This document shows, in pieces, positions 7,800-15,855 of a DNA stretch of 64,000 bases. Each line of letters begins with the position of its first letter. Position 1 is the stretch's first letter. The position numbers and the translations under genes are program-made. Below the pieces are notes generated by a model. That model saw only the letters and a list, made by a program, of their open reading frames with translations. It was not told the DNA's origin and ran no database searches. Source of the DNA: Kitasatospora sp. MMS16-BH015 (lineage in GTDB: Bacteria; Actinomycetota; Actinomycetes; Streptomycetales; Streptomycetaceae); the NCBI RefSeq assembly GCF_002943525.1, contig NZ_CP025394.1:8261001-8325000 (forward strand). Direction: 5' to 3'.

Positions 7800-7840
7800 A
7801 GAGCGGCCCGATCGGGGAGACTCCCCGGCCGGGCCGCTCT
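7800..7840. terminator. hairpin terminator between convergent genes
   Basis: AGAGCGGCCCG at 7800-7810 pairs perfectly with CGGGCCGCTCT at 7830-7840, and the loop can add a further GGGGAG/CTCCCC pairing. It lies between the WhiB-like gene and the oppositely oriented RsbW-like gene and could stop both. Confidence 0.75.
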
Positions 7841-7887
7841 CGGCTGTCCGTACCGTTCCTGCTCGTCGTCACCGGCTCCGGCCGGGC

Positions 7888-8361
7888 TCAGCCGCCGGAC
7901 GGGAGGTCGAACTCGGCCCAGACCGTCTTGCCGGTGCCGCTCTCGTGCGGGGTGGCGCCCCAGCGGCTCGCGAGCAGGGTGACGGTGTGCAGCCCGTGGC
8001 CGCCGACCTGGGTGGGGGAGTGCGGGCGGCGCGGCTGGGGCGGGGTGGTGGAGGCATCGAGCACCTCGACCCGAAGCAGCCGCTGGGTGGCGTGCAGGAC
8101 GAGCTGGTCGGGCCCGCCGCCGTGGCGGCAGGCGTTGGTGACCAGCTCGGAGACCACGATCAGCACGTCGTCGGCGCGGGCCAGCCGGTCCGGGTCGGCG
8201 GTCGGCAGCCAACCCCAGTCGTGCAGCGCCTGCCGGGTCTGGTCGCGGCACCAGCCGACCGTGCCGGCGGCTCCGGTGAGGCCCAGCCGGCGGGTCTGGC
8301 CGTGCGGCGGGAGCGAGAGCAACACCGGCTGGTCGCTGGTCTGCGGATCGCTCACTCTCAT
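7888..8361 (-). CDS. RsbW-like anti-sigma factor serine kinase
   Basis: A 157-residue GHKL (HATPase_c) protein. The N-box SELVTNACRH puts the Mg-binding Asn at 76; the G1 box is VEVLDAS (Asp102) and the G2 box is VGGHGLHTV (120-126). This architecture matches anti-sigma kinases that hold a SigB/SigF-type sigma factor and phosphorylate an STAS partner. It lies just downstream of the STAS gene at 8,461 in the same direction, and the cognate sigma gene at 9,040 is divergent. Some relatives are orphan regulators, so the target is inferred from the neighbourhood. Confidence 0.85.
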   Translation of the reverse strand: MRVSDPQTSDQPVLLSLPPHGQTRRLGLTGAAGTVGWCRDQTRQALHDWGWLPTADPDRLARADDVLIVVSELVTNACRHGGGPDQLVLHATQRLLRVEVLDASTTPPQPRRPHSPTQVGGHGLHTVTLLASRWGATPHESGTGKTVWAEFDLPSGG

Positions 8362-8460
8362 CTGTCCTCACTCTGACGGCGGTGCGACGGGGGAGACGGC
8401 TCGGGCCGCTCCGGGGGTCTTCTGCCCGCTCAGCCCGAGCGGACACACGACCGGACAGGT

Positions 8461-8838
8461 CTACCGGGCGACGGCGGACTCCAGATCGGGTCGGATCTCG
8501 AACACGGCCCCGGCTCCGGTGATCTCGAAGACCCGGGCCACGGCAGGCTGGAGATCGGCCAGCACCAGCTCCCGGCCAGCCGACTCGGCGTCCCGCCGCG
8601 CGGTGAGCAGGGCGTTGAGCCCGGTGGAGTCGCAGAAGAGCAGCCGGGCACAGTCGACCACCAGGCGGTCGGCGCCGGGCGTGCCCAGGGCCTCGACCAG
8701 CCGTTCGTGCAGCAGGCCGACACTGTCCTGGTCCAGCTCGCCGGCCGCGGAGACGACCACGGCGCGGTCGTGCAGCCGGAGGTCCACCCTCAGGCGGTCG
8801 GCGGCGGGCCCGGGGCCCTCGGTGGCACTGCTCGGCAT
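8461..8838 (-). CDS. STAS-domain anti-anti-sigma factor (RsbV-like)
   Basis: A 125-residue STAS protein with the phospho-acceptor motif LLFCDSTGLNAL, Ser71 being the expected site modified by an RsbW-type kinase. When dephosphorylated it would bind the kinase and free the sigma factor. The first 14 residues are a flexible leader. It precedes the kinase gene by about 100 bases. The second module of the window has an STAS protein with the same FCDSTGLN core and a matching C-terminal LQPAVARVFEITGA-type segment, so the two are paralogues. Confidence 0.9.
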   Translation of the reverse strand: MPSSATEGPGPAADRLRVDLRLHDRAVVVSAAGELDQDSVGLLHERLVEALGTPGADRLVVDCARLLFCDSTGLNALLTARRDAESAGRELVLADLQPAVARVFEITGAGAVFEIRPDLESAVAR

Positions 8839-9039
8839 GACACTCCTCTGCGATGGGCGTGGCGCGAGCGCCAGTCTGCCACGAGGACCGCCCCCGGCGG
8901 CAGGGTGCTCCGCAGGTCGCCCGGTCGATGTGGATCAATCGGAAGCCCTTGGTGAAGAAGTCGTGAAGGCAGCTTTGGGTTCGGAGAACGCGGGCACGCG
9001 ATGGCCTGTCACCTGTCGTCGGAACCGAAGGAGCGGGAC

Positions 9040-9912
9040 ATGTCGGCTGCCACTGCCGTGTCCGTAACCGTCACCCAGCTGGCCGAGATGGACGACCGGA
9101 GGAGCACCGCTGCCCTGATCGCTGAGGCCGGAGACCTGGCGAAGGTCTGCCCGGCCGATGCGCGGGAGCTGTCGAAGGTACTCTTCGAGCGGCTGCGCGC
9201 CGTCGGGGAGGAGAGTGACGAGTACGGGTACGTCCGGGCCACCCTGATCGAGCTCAACATGGCCCTGGTGCACTTCTGCGTGGGCCGTTTCGGTCACCGG
9301 CACGAGCCCGCCGAGGACATGGCCCAGGTCGGCACGGTCGGCCTGATCAAGGCGATCGACCGGTTCGACCCCTCGTACGGGGTGGAGTTCTCCACCTTCG
9401 CCATCCCCACCATCACCGGGGAGATCAAGCGGTTCTTCCGGGACACCGGCTGGATGGTGCACGTGCCGCGGCGGCTCCAGGAGCTGCGGATCAGCCTGGC
9501 CAAGGCCTCGGACGAGCTGGAGCAGTCCCTCGACCGGGCGCCCACCAGCGCCGAGCTGGCCGAGCACCTGGAGCTGCCGGAGGAGGAGGTCCGGGAGGGC
9601 CTGATCGCCGCCCAGGCGCAGAACGCGCACTCGCTGGACGCCCCCGCCACCGAGGGCGAGAGCCAGGCCGCCCCCGCGCTGGCGGCCAAGCTGGCCGTGG
9701 AGGAGAGCGCCTACGACCGGGTGCTCGCGCTGGAGACCCTGCGGCCGGTGATCGCGGAGCTGCCCGAGCGGGAGCGGCGGATCCTGTCGCTGCGGTTCTG
9801 CGAGGACCTCACCCAGGCCGAGATCGGCCGGGAGCTCGGCCTCTCGCAGATGCACATCTCCCGGCTGCTGGCCCGGACCCTCGGCACGCTGAGGGAGGCG
9901 CTGTCGGCCTGA
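9040..9912 (+). CDS. SigB/SigF-family RNA polymerase sigma factor
   Basis: A 290-residue group 3 sigma factor. Region 2 is seen in the block VGLIKAIDRFDPSYGVEF then TFAIPTITGEIKRFFRD; region 3 covers the helical middle (about 150-205), and region 4 ends with the HTH around LTQAEIGRELGLSQMHISRLL. ATG at 9040 has GGAG upstream; the GTG-like extension to 9001 is unlikely. It is divergent from an STAS/RsbW pair, forming a partner-switching module. Such factors in Streptomyces control osmotic, oxidative and developmental stress. It is a paralogue of the sigma gene at 21,252. Confidence 0.93.
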   Translation: MSAATAVSVTVTQLAEMDDRRSTAALIAEAGDLAKVCPADARELSKVLFERLRAVGEESDEYGYVRATLIELNMALVHFCVGRFGHRHEPAEDMAQVGTVGLIKAIDRFDPSYGVEFSTFAIPTITGEIKRFFRDTGWMVHVPRRLQELRISLAKASDELEQSLDRAPTSAELAEHLELPEEEVREGLIAAQAQNAHSLDAPATEGESQAAPALAAKLAVEESAYDRVLALETLRPVIAELPERERRILSLRFCEDLTQAEIGRELGLSQMHISRLLARTLGTLREALSA

Positions 9913-9927
9913 GCCCCGTCCGATCCG

Positions 9928-9973
9928 AGTCCTGTCCGGTCCGAGCCCAGCTGGGCTCGGACCGGACAGGACT
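9928..9973. terminator. perfect 46-bp palindrome, bidirectional terminator
   Basis: The 23 bases 9928-9950 are exactly complementary to 9951-9973 with no spacer. It separates the sigma gene from the convergent carbonic anhydrase gene and would act as a strong intrinsic terminator on both strands. There is no U-tract, as is usual in Streptomyces. Confidence 0.85.
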
Positions 9974-9979
9974 TCGTCG

Positions 9980-10621
9980 TCAGGCGGCCGGCTCCTCGGC
10001 GGGGAGGTCGAGGCCGCGCGAGGTGACCAGGTGGGCGGTGCCGTCGGTCAGGCGGTAGGCCAGGCCTACCACGGCGGCACGGCCGGCCGCCACGGCGTCG
10101 GCCAGGGTGCGGGAGCGCTCCATCAGCAGGTCGACGGTGTGCCTTATGTGGGCGTGGATGAACTCGCTGTCCTCGGTGCAGCCGGCCGCCCGGGCGGCGA
10201 GCACGCTCGGGGTGACCCGCTCGATCACGTCGCGGACGTAGCCGACGGCGGTGGTGCCCTCCTCCACCGCCGCGCGGGTGGCCGCGACCGCGCCGCACGC
10301 GTCGTGGCCGAGCACGACCACCAGCGGACTGCCGAGCACGTCGATCCCGTACTCGATGCTGCCGAGCACCTCGGAGCCGAGCACGTGGCCGGCCGTGCGG
10401 ACCACGAAGAGGTCGCCCAGGCCGCGGTCGAAGATGATCTCGGCGGCGAGCCGGGAGTCGGAGCAGCCGAACAGCACCGCGAACGGACTCTGGATCGGCG
10501 CGGTGGCGGCGCGGCGGGCCGCGTCCTGGTTGGGGTGCTCCGGGGAGCCGTCGGTGAAGCGGAGGTTGCCGGCCAGCAGGGTGTCGAGGGCCGCGTGGGG
10601 AGTCATCGGGTCACCGTTCAT
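9980..10621 (-). CDS. beta-class carbonic anhydrase
   Basis: A 213-residue beta carbonic anhydrase that interconverts CO2 and bicarbonate with a zinc ion. The ligands are all visible: Cys53 and Asp55 in GCSDSR, His106 and Cys109 in LGHDACG. The Asp-Arg dyad (D55-R57) is intact. An internal ATG at 10606 is an alternative start that would lose five residues; the frame also runs upstream but without conserved sequence. It ends seven bases from the 46-bp palindrome. A stress setting is suggested by neighbours only. Confidence 0.93.
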   Translation of the reverse strand: MNGDPMTPHAALDTLLAGNLRFTDGSPEHPNQDAARRAATAPIQSPFAVLFGCSDSRLAAEIIFDRGLGDLFVVRTAGHVLGSEVLGSIEYGIDVLGSPLVVVLGHDACGAVAATRAAVEEGTTAVGYVRDVIERVTPSVLAARAAGCTEDSEFIHAHIRHTVDLLMERSRTLADAVAAGRAAVVGLAYRLTDGTAHLVTSRGLDLPAEEPAA

Positions 10622-10709
10622 GGGGCAAACCCTAGGGTGCGGCTCGTACGGACGTGTGGTCGGGTTCCCTCGCTCGGCCCTATCCGGCCCGGAGCGGGTG
10701 CGCACGGGG

Positions 10710-10877
10710 TCAGCGGGTCGGGCGGCGGCCGCCGCTGCGGAACCGGAGTGCGCCCAGCAGCAGCGCGGCCAGGAACACGACCACGCCGATCACCAGCAGG
10801 TAGAACAGCCCCTTGGCCACCGCGCCGATCAGGCCCAGGGCGACGGCGATCAGGATCAGCAGCAGGATCCAGGCCAT
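10710..10877 (-). CDS. small hydrophobic membrane protein (55 aa)
   Basis: A 55-residue protein with two hydrophobic segments (residues 3-20 and 24-44) and a short Arg-rich end (RFRSGGRRPTR). The ATG is preceded by GAGGAGG at five bases, the strongest Shine-Dalgarno in this region. It follows the PRC-barrel gene by 18 bases and is probably co-transcribed from its SigB-type promoter. It has the same length and plan as the peptide at 3,113, suggesting a family of stress-linked membrane peptides. Confidence 0.7.
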   Translation of the reverse strand: MAWILLLILIAVALGLIGAVAKGLFYLLVIGVVVFLAALLLGALRFRSGGRRPTR

Positions 10878-10895
10878 GACGGCCTCCTCGGTCGG

Positions 10896-11252
10896 TCAGC
10901 GGCGGGCCAGGCGGCGTTCGCCGCTCGCGCCCGGGGTGTGGGTGAGTTGGTAGTGGGCGAAGACCGCCGGCTCCTGCTCGGCGGCCAGGACGCCGTCGAG
11001 CGGGATCCAGGGCGCCCGCTTGACCTGGGAGCGGGGGAAGGCCACCCGGAGGTAGCCGGGGCCGGCCACCGCCTCGTCCAGCGGGACGAAGACCAGGTGC
11101 CGTCTGGTCGGCAGGCCGGTGGTCACGGTGGCGAAGGCCGGTTCGTCGGTGCCGGTGTCCACGTACACCGACTCCAGCGTGCCGATCTTCTTGCCGCCCT
11201 CGTCGAGCACCGGCTGCTCGCGCCACTCCCTGATGTCGGCGGTGCGGATCAT
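10896..11252 (-). CDS. PRC-barrel domain protein
   Basis: A 118-residue PRC-barrel protein. The domain covers residues 5-100, with VLDEGGKKIGTLESVYVDTGT as the first hairpin and HLVFVPLDEAV toward the middle. PRC-barrels occur in RimM, in photosynthetic reaction centres and as free-standing stress proteins whose role is unclear. The promoter GCCT-N15-GGGTAT lies 45 bases upstream of the ATG. The 55-residue membrane protein gene follows in the same operon. A second PRC-barrel protein is encoded at 12,528. Confidence 0.88.
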   Translation of the reverse strand: MIRTADIREWREQPVLDEGGKKIGTLESVYVDTGTDEPAFATVTTGLPTRRHLVFVPLDEAVAGPGYLRVAFPRSQVKRAPWIPLDGVLAAEQEPAVFAHYQLTHTPGASGERRLARR

Positions 11253-11296
11253 TCTCGGACCTCCCGTCAGCCGTGGCTGTCCATCTTCCCCGGCGG

Positions 11297-11321
11297 ATAC
11301 CCGCCGCGCGCGCCGTCAGGC
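11297..11321 (-). promoter_or_regulatory. SigB-type promoter, GCCT-N15-GGGTAT
   Basis: Minus strand: GCCT at 11321-11318, a 15-base spacer and GGGTAT at 11302-11297, the best match to GNNT-N14-16-GGGTAY in the window. It points to the PRC-barrel gene starting at 11252. Confidence 0.6.
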
Positions 11322-11385
11322 ATGGGCTCGGGCAGGACGGGCACCCGATCACCGGACCGAGGCCGTCGGACGGGAGGAGTGTTTC

Positions 11386-12531
11386 GTGGATCGGTGGGCC
11401 TGGCTGCGGTTGGCCGTGGTGGTGCTGCTGGTGGTGGGAGCGGGCTGGGGCGTGGACCGGCTGGTGAAGCTGGCGATCGGCCGGCTGCCGGCCGCCGCCG
11501 AAGGGGTGCCGCTCTCGCTGCTGCGGCGCTGCCGGGTGCCGGTGTTCGCGGCCTGCGCCTCGGCGCTGGCGCTGGCGGTGGAGCCCTCCTTCCCGCTCTC
11601 GCCCGGCACCCGGGGCGGGGTGCGGCACCTGCTCCTGCTGCTGACCATCGGCAACTGCGGCTGGCTGGCCGGGCGGGTGGTGGCCCTGGTGGCCGAGGCC
11701 GGCGTGCGGGTGACCGTGCGGCGCCGGGACGCCACCCGGGCCCGCCGGGCCCGGACCCAGGCCGACCTGCTGCGCCGGCTCAGCCAGGCGGCGATAGCCC
11801 TGGTGGCGCTCGCCGCGATGCTGATGACCTACCCGCAGGTGCGCACCCTCGGCACCAGCCTGCTGGCCTCGGCCGGCCTGGCCGGGGTGGTGGCCGGGGT
11901 CGGTGCCCAGAGCACGCTGGCCAACCTGTTCGCCGGCCTCCAGCTCACTTACGGCGACATGGCCCAGATCGGTGACGTGGTGGTGGTCAACGGCGAGTGG
12001 GGCACGGTGGAGGAGATCACCCTGACCTACGTGGTGATCGCCACCTGGGACCAGCGGCGGATCGTCATGCCGGTCTCGTACTTCACCAGCCGCCCGTTCG
12101 AGAACTGGTCGCGCCGCGACCCCGGCATCACCGGCACCGCCCTGCTGCACCTGGACCACAGCGCCCCGGTGGCGGAGCTGCGGAAGGAGTTCGAGGAGTT
12201 CCTGGACGGCCACGAGCTCTGGGACGGCCGCGGCCGGGCCTTCCAGGTGGTCGACACCACCCCCACCACGGTGGTGGTCCGCGCCCTGATGACGGCCCGG
12301 GACGGGGGCGACGCCTTCGAGCTGCGCTGCCAGGTCCGCGAGCGCCTGATCGCCCACCTGCGCGACCACCACCCGCGCGCCCTGCCCCGGCTCACCATCG
12401 CCGGCCCGCTCGGCCGACCCGGTGGCCCGGCGGACGGGACGGCCGGCTTTGCGCATGGAACCGGCGGGACGGGGCAGCCGAGCGGGGACGCACCGCGCCG
12501 CAGCGGCGCCGCGACCCGAGGAGGGACATGA
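11386..12531 (+). CDS. MscS-family mechanosensitive ion channel
   Basis: A 381-residue MscS-like channel. Four hydrophobic helices precede the pore-lining helix and beta domain, which are clear in GVVAGVGAQSTLANLFAGLQ and GDMAQIGDVVVVNGEWGTVEEI, followed by RRIVMPVSYFTSRPFENWSR. The channel would release solutes on hypo-osmotic shock. The C-terminal 60 residues are long, Gly/Arg-rich and probably disordered. GTG at 11386 is chosen for the GGGAGGAG six bases upstream. The stop overlaps the next ATG (ATGA), so it is coupled to a PRC-barrel gene. Confidence 0.9.
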   Translation: MDRWAWLRLAVVVLLVVGAGWGVDRLVKLAIGRLPAAAEGVPLSLLRRCRVPVFAACASALALAVEPSFPLSPGTRGGVRHLLLLLTIGNCGWLAGRVVALVAEAGVRVTVRRRDATRARRARTQADLLRRLSQAAIALVALAAMLMTYPQVRTLGTSLLASAGLAGVVAGVGAQSTLANLFAGLQLTYGDMAQIGDVVVVNGEWGTVEEITLTYVVIATWDQRRIVMPVSYFTSRPFENWSRRDPGITGTALLHLDHSAPVAELRKEFEEFLDGHELWDGRGRAFQVVDTTPTTVVVRALMTARDGGDAFELRCQVRERLIAHLRDHHPRALPRLTIAGPLGRPGGPADGTAGFAHGTGGTGQPSGDAPRRSGAATRGGT

Positions 12532-12893
12532 GCGAGACCGAGATCTGGGGCTTCCGGCCGACGTCGGGCCACCTCGCCGGCAGCGATCTGGTCGGCTTCC
12601 AGGTGGAGGCCACCGACGGCCACATCGGCAAGATCGACCGGCACTCCGACGAGGCCGCCGCCTCCTACCTGGTGGTGGACACCGGGCCGTGGATCTTCGG
12701 CCACCTGGTGCTGCTGCCGGCCGGCACCGTGGTGCGGATCGACCACCAGGAGCAGCGGGTGTACGTGGACCGCACCAAGGCCGAGATCAAGGACGGTCCG
12801 CGGTTCCTGCCCGAGGAGCTGGTCACCGAGCCGGACATCCGGGACCGGTACAGCCTGTACTACGGCCCGTTCTACGGCCCGCCGAACCGCTGA
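12528..12893 (+). CDS. PRC-barrel domain protein
   Basis: A 121-residue PRC-barrel protein that overlaps the end of the channel gene by four bases and has GAGGAGGGAC before the ATG. The conserved hairpin is FQVEATDGHIGKIDRHSDE followed by YLVVDTGPWIFGHLVLLPAG. The Tyr-rich C-terminal segment SLYYGPFYGPPNR is unusual. Its link with the channel gene suggests a shared osmotic-stress role, but no function is established. Confidence 0.85.
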   Translation: MSETEIWGFRPTSGHLAGSDLVGFQVEATDGHIGKIDRHSDEAAASYLVVDTGPWIFGHLVLLPAGTVVRIDHQEQRVYVDRTKAEIKDGPRFLPEELVTEPDIRDRYSLYYGPFYGPPNR

Positions 12894-12901
12894 GCGAAGC
12901 C

Positions 12902-14554
12902 ATGACCCCGACCGGAGCGGGCCCCGAGGTCGGTGACCTCGGGGCCTACGTGGTGGACGACGGCGGGCGGCTCACCACGGTCAACGAGCGGGCCCTGCGG
13001 CTGCTCGCGCTGGAGCGGGCCGCGGTGCTCGGCCGGGACCACCACGAGCTGCTGCACCGCGCCCCGGACGGCAGCACCCTGCCCCGGGCCGGCTGCCCGC
13101 TGATGGACGCCGTGCTGGCCCGCACCGCGTGCAGCGGCTCCGGCACCAGCTTCCTGCGCGGGGACGGCCGGCTGCTGCCGGTGCACTGGACCGCCACCCC
13201 CTACCCCGGGGGCGGCCCCGGCGCCACCCTGGTGCTCTTCCACCCCAGTGCCGCCGACGCCCTGATCGGCGCCCCCGGCACGCTCACCGAGCTGGAGCGG
13301 CTCGGCCTGCTGGCCGAGACCACCACCTCGCTCACCTCCACCATGAACGAGGAGGAGACGGTGGACCGGCTGGCCCCGCTGGTGCTGCCCCGGCTGGCCG
13401 ACTGGCTGGTGGTCGACCTGGTCGACGAGACCGGCGACGTCCGGCGGGCCCGGGTGGTCGAGCACCGGGACGGCCGGGTGGTGCGGCACCCGGGCCTGGA
13501 GGGCCCGATGCCGGTGGTCACCCAGCGCTCGCCGCTGCCGCTCTCGCGCGCGCTGCGCGGCGGGGCCGCCTCGGTGGCCGGCCCCGAGGTCTACCGGGGT
13601 GAGCCCGATTCGGGCATCGCCGTGGTGCAGCGCGAGCTCTTCGCCGCCACCGGCATGCACTCCGCCGCGATCGCCCCGATCCGTGGCGCCCGGGAGGTGC
13701 TCGGCGCCCTCACCCTGGGCCGCAGCACCAACCCCGTCCGGTTCGCCACCCGCGACCTCTCGCTGCTCGAGGACCTCACCCGCCGGACCGGCCTGGCCAT
13801 CTCCAACTCGCGCCTCTACCAGCGCCAGCGCCGGGTCGCCGAGACCATGCAGCGCCATCTGCTGCCGCAGCTGCCGCGGGTGCCCGGGGTGGAGCTGTGC
13901 GCCCGCTACCTCTCCGCCCCGGACGCCTCGCAGGTCGGCGGCGACTGGTACGACGCCTTCGCGCTCTCCGAGGAGGCCACCGCGCTGGTGATCGGCGACG
14001 TGGTCGGCCACGACCTGGAGGCCGCCGCCGGGATGGCGCAGCTGCGCAACATGCTGCGCGCCCTGGCCTGGTCGCAGCAGGGCCCGCCGGGCAGGGTGGT
14101 CGACCTGCTGGATGCGGCGATGGGCCGGGTCGACGCGCTCACCACCGCCACCCTGGTGCTCGGCCGGCTGACCCGCCTGCCCGAGGCCGGCTGGCGGTGG
14201 GACTGGACCAACGCCGGCCACCCGCCCCCGCTGCTGGTCACCGCAGACGGCCGGACGGAGTACCTGCGGGCCCCGCGCAGCCTGCTGCTCGGCACCGGCG
14301 CCCGGATCGCCCGGGGCGAGACCTCCGTCCGCCTGCCACCCGGCTGCACCCTGCTGCTCTACACCGACGGCCTGGTCGAATCCCGCCACGAGGGCATCGA
14401 GCCGGGCTTCGCCCGGCTGCGCCGCCACGCCGCGAGCCTGGCCCACCACGGCCTGGAGGGCTTCTGCGACCGTGTCCTGGAACGCGTCCGGCCGCCGGAC
14501 AACGACGACGACGTGGCCCTGCTCGCTCTCCGGGTGCCCCCGGAGGGCCGCTGA
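12902..14554 (+). CDS. PAS-GAF-SpoIIE (PP2C) protein phosphatase
   Basis: A 550-residue multidomain serine phosphatase. A PAS-like domain occupies about residues 10-110, a GAF domain about 125-310, and a SpoIIE-type PP2C domain about 330-548. The metal-binding motifs are visible: VGGDWYD, VIGDVVGHD and the C-terminal DNDDDVALLAL. Such proteins dephosphorylate STAS anti-anti-sigma factors and thus switch on SigB-like regulons. It starts eight bases after the PRC gene and is probably in the same transcript. The presumed substrates are the STAS proteins at 8,461 and 19,626. Confidence 0.9.
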   Translation: MTPTGAGPEVGDLGAYVVDDGGRLTTVNERALRLLALERAAVLGRDHHELLHRAPDGSTLPRAGCPLMDAVLARTACSGSGTSFLRGDGRLLPVHWTATPYPGGGPGATLVLFHPSAADALIGAPGTLTELERLGLLAETTTSLTSTMNEEETVDRLAPLVLPRLADWLVVDLVDETGDVRRARVVEHRDGRVVRHPGLEGPMPVVTQRSPLPLSRALRGGAASVAGPEVYRGEPDSGIAVVQRELFAATGMHSAAIAPIRGAREVLGALTLGRSTNPVRFATRDLSLLEDLTRRTGLAISNSRLYQRQRRVAETMQRHLLPQLPRVPGVELCARYLSAPDASQVGGDWYDAFALSEEATALVIGDVVGHDLEAAAGMAQLRNMLRALAWSQQGPPGRVVDLLDAAMGRVDALTTATLVLGRLTRLPEAGWRWDWTNAGHPPPLLVTADGRTEYLRAPRSLLLGTGARIARGETSVRLPPGCTLLLYTDGLVESRHEGIEPGFARLRRHAASLAHHGLEGFCDRVLERVRPPDNDDDVALLALRVPPEGR

Positions 14555-14578
14555 GCCCGGCCTCGGGTGGGGACGGGC

Positions 14579-15514
14579 TCAGGCGAGGGCGGCCAGCGCG
14601 AGCAGGAGGGCGGCCAGGCCGACGGTGAGCCAGGCGACGTAGTCGCCGATCAGGCCGGAGTGGAGGCGGCGGAGGGGGTGGAGCAGGGCGCGGTGGAGGC
14701 GGCTCGGGGAGCGGCGGGGGTCGCGGCGGGGGGCGCGGCGGACGGCGGCCAGGGCGAGGGCGGTGGCCAGGGCGGCGGAGAGCAGGCCGAGGGCCAGGCC
14801 GGAGGCGGTCCACCAGGCGGAAGGGGGCGGGGTGCCCGGGGGTGGGCTGGCGGTGGTGAGGGTGGCCGCGAGGTAGGCGCTGCGGTCGGTGAAGGCTGCG
14901 GCGGCGGTGGCCAGGGCGCGGGAGAGCGGCGGCAGCAGGCCGGTGGCCAGCCCGGCCAGGAGCAGGGCGGCCGGGACGGCGACCATCGGGACCGGGATGC
15001 GGCGGTGGGGCCCGCGGACCTCGGGTGCCTCGCCCTCGCCGGAGGTGGCGACCGGATCGTGGCCGACCGGGGGTGAGCCGAGGCCGGCGAAGACCCGGAG
15101 GGCGGCGCGCAGGGCGGCGCCGCCGGTGAGGGCGGAGACCAGGACGAAGACGGCCGGGAACCAGGGGGAGTGGCGGGCGGCGGCCTCCTCGGCCACGGCC
15201 TTGCCGAGGCCGGTGCCGAACGGCGGCAGCCCGGCCAGGGCGAGCGCGCCGAGGCCGTACAGGACGCCGACCAGCGGGAGTTCGCGGGCCCGGCCGTGCA
15301 GGCCGGTCTCGTCCACCGAGCCGTAGCGGTCGAGCAGCACGCCGGTCAGGCCGAACAGGGCGGCCTTGGTGCCCGCGTGGGCCAGGACGTAGAGGGCGGT
15401 GCCGGCCAGGCCCTCGGGGGTCAGCACGGCCAGGCCGATCAGGAAGAGGCCGACGTGGGCCACGGTGGAGAGGCCCGAGGCGGTCAGGTGGGCCGAGGCC
15501 GGGGCGGCCGTCAT
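14579..15514 (-). CDS. Mrp/Mnh antiporter subunit D, N-terminally truncated
   Basis: A 311-residue member of the complex I antiporter-like family (MnhD/MrpD). Full-length members are about 490-550 residues. Here the sequence starts at what is normally the middle (STVAHVGLFLIGLAVLTPEG), includes the conserved LAHAGTKAALFGLTGVL and LAGLPPFGTGLGKAV, then extends to a long C-terminus. Roughly the first 250 residues, with several helices and the key acidic residue of the proton channel, are missing. The ATG overlaps the mnhC stop (ATGA), so the reading is deliberate, but the product is unlikely to conduct ions. It could be a decayed gene. Confidence 0.75.
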   Translation of the reverse strand: MTAAPASAHLTASGLSTVAHVGLFLIGLAVLTPEGLAGTALYVLAHAGTKAALFGLTGVLLDRYGSVDETGLHGRARELPLVGVLYGLGALALAGLPPFGTGLGKAVAEEAAARHSPWFPAVFVLVSALTGGAALRAALRVFAGLGSPPVGHDPVATSGEGEAPEVRGPHRRIPVPMVAVPAALLLAGLATGLLPPLSRALATAAAAFTDRSAYLAATLTTASPPPGTPPPSAWWTASGLALGLLSAALATALALAAVRRAPRRDPRRSPSRLHRALLHPLRRLHSGLIGDYVAWLTVGLAALLLALAALA

Positions 15515-15855
15515 CCGCGCAGGCCGGTGAGGCGTTCGGGGTCGACGGTGCCGTGGCGTTTGCGGAGCTGGATGACCAGGGAGAGCAGCAGGGCGGTGAC
15601 GGTGGCGCCGACCACCACGTCGGTGAGCACCAGGGCCTGGACCACCGGGTCGACCACCGGTGAGCCGGTGGGCAGATCGGCGTAGACCGGGGCGGTGGCG
15701 CCTTGGCGGTAGCCGACGGCGAGCAGCTGCACGTAGGTGGAGGACTGGGCGACGGCCAGGCAGCCCACGGCCTGGACCAGATCGCGGCTGGTCACCAGGC
15801 CGTAGAGCCCGGCGAGCAGGATCCAGACCGCCACCAGGTAGGGCAGCACGCTCAT
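15511..15855 (-). CDS. mnhC: Mrp/Mnh antiporter subunit C (NuoK-like)
   Basis: A 114-residue membrane protein with three helices of the NuoK/MnhC family. The conserved region is LVQAVGCLAVAQSSTYVQLLAVGYR, then DPVVQALVLTDVVVGATVTALLL. The ATG is preceded by GGAGG at four bases and overlaps the end of the B gene by four bases. It appears full length. Confidence 0.85.
   Translation of the reverse strand: MSVLPYLVAVWILLAGLYGLVTSRDLVQAVGCLAVAQSSTYVQLLAVGYRQGATAPVYADLPTGSPVVDPVVQALVLTDVVVGATVTALLLSLVIQLRKRHGTVDPERLTGLRG

Noticed and set aside
5225..8938. A 1,237-codon minus-strand frame
   Set aside because: Only its last 186 codons form a protein family (PfpI-like); the rest is antisense to the YihY, SsgA-like, WhiB-like and other genes and has shadow-frame composition.
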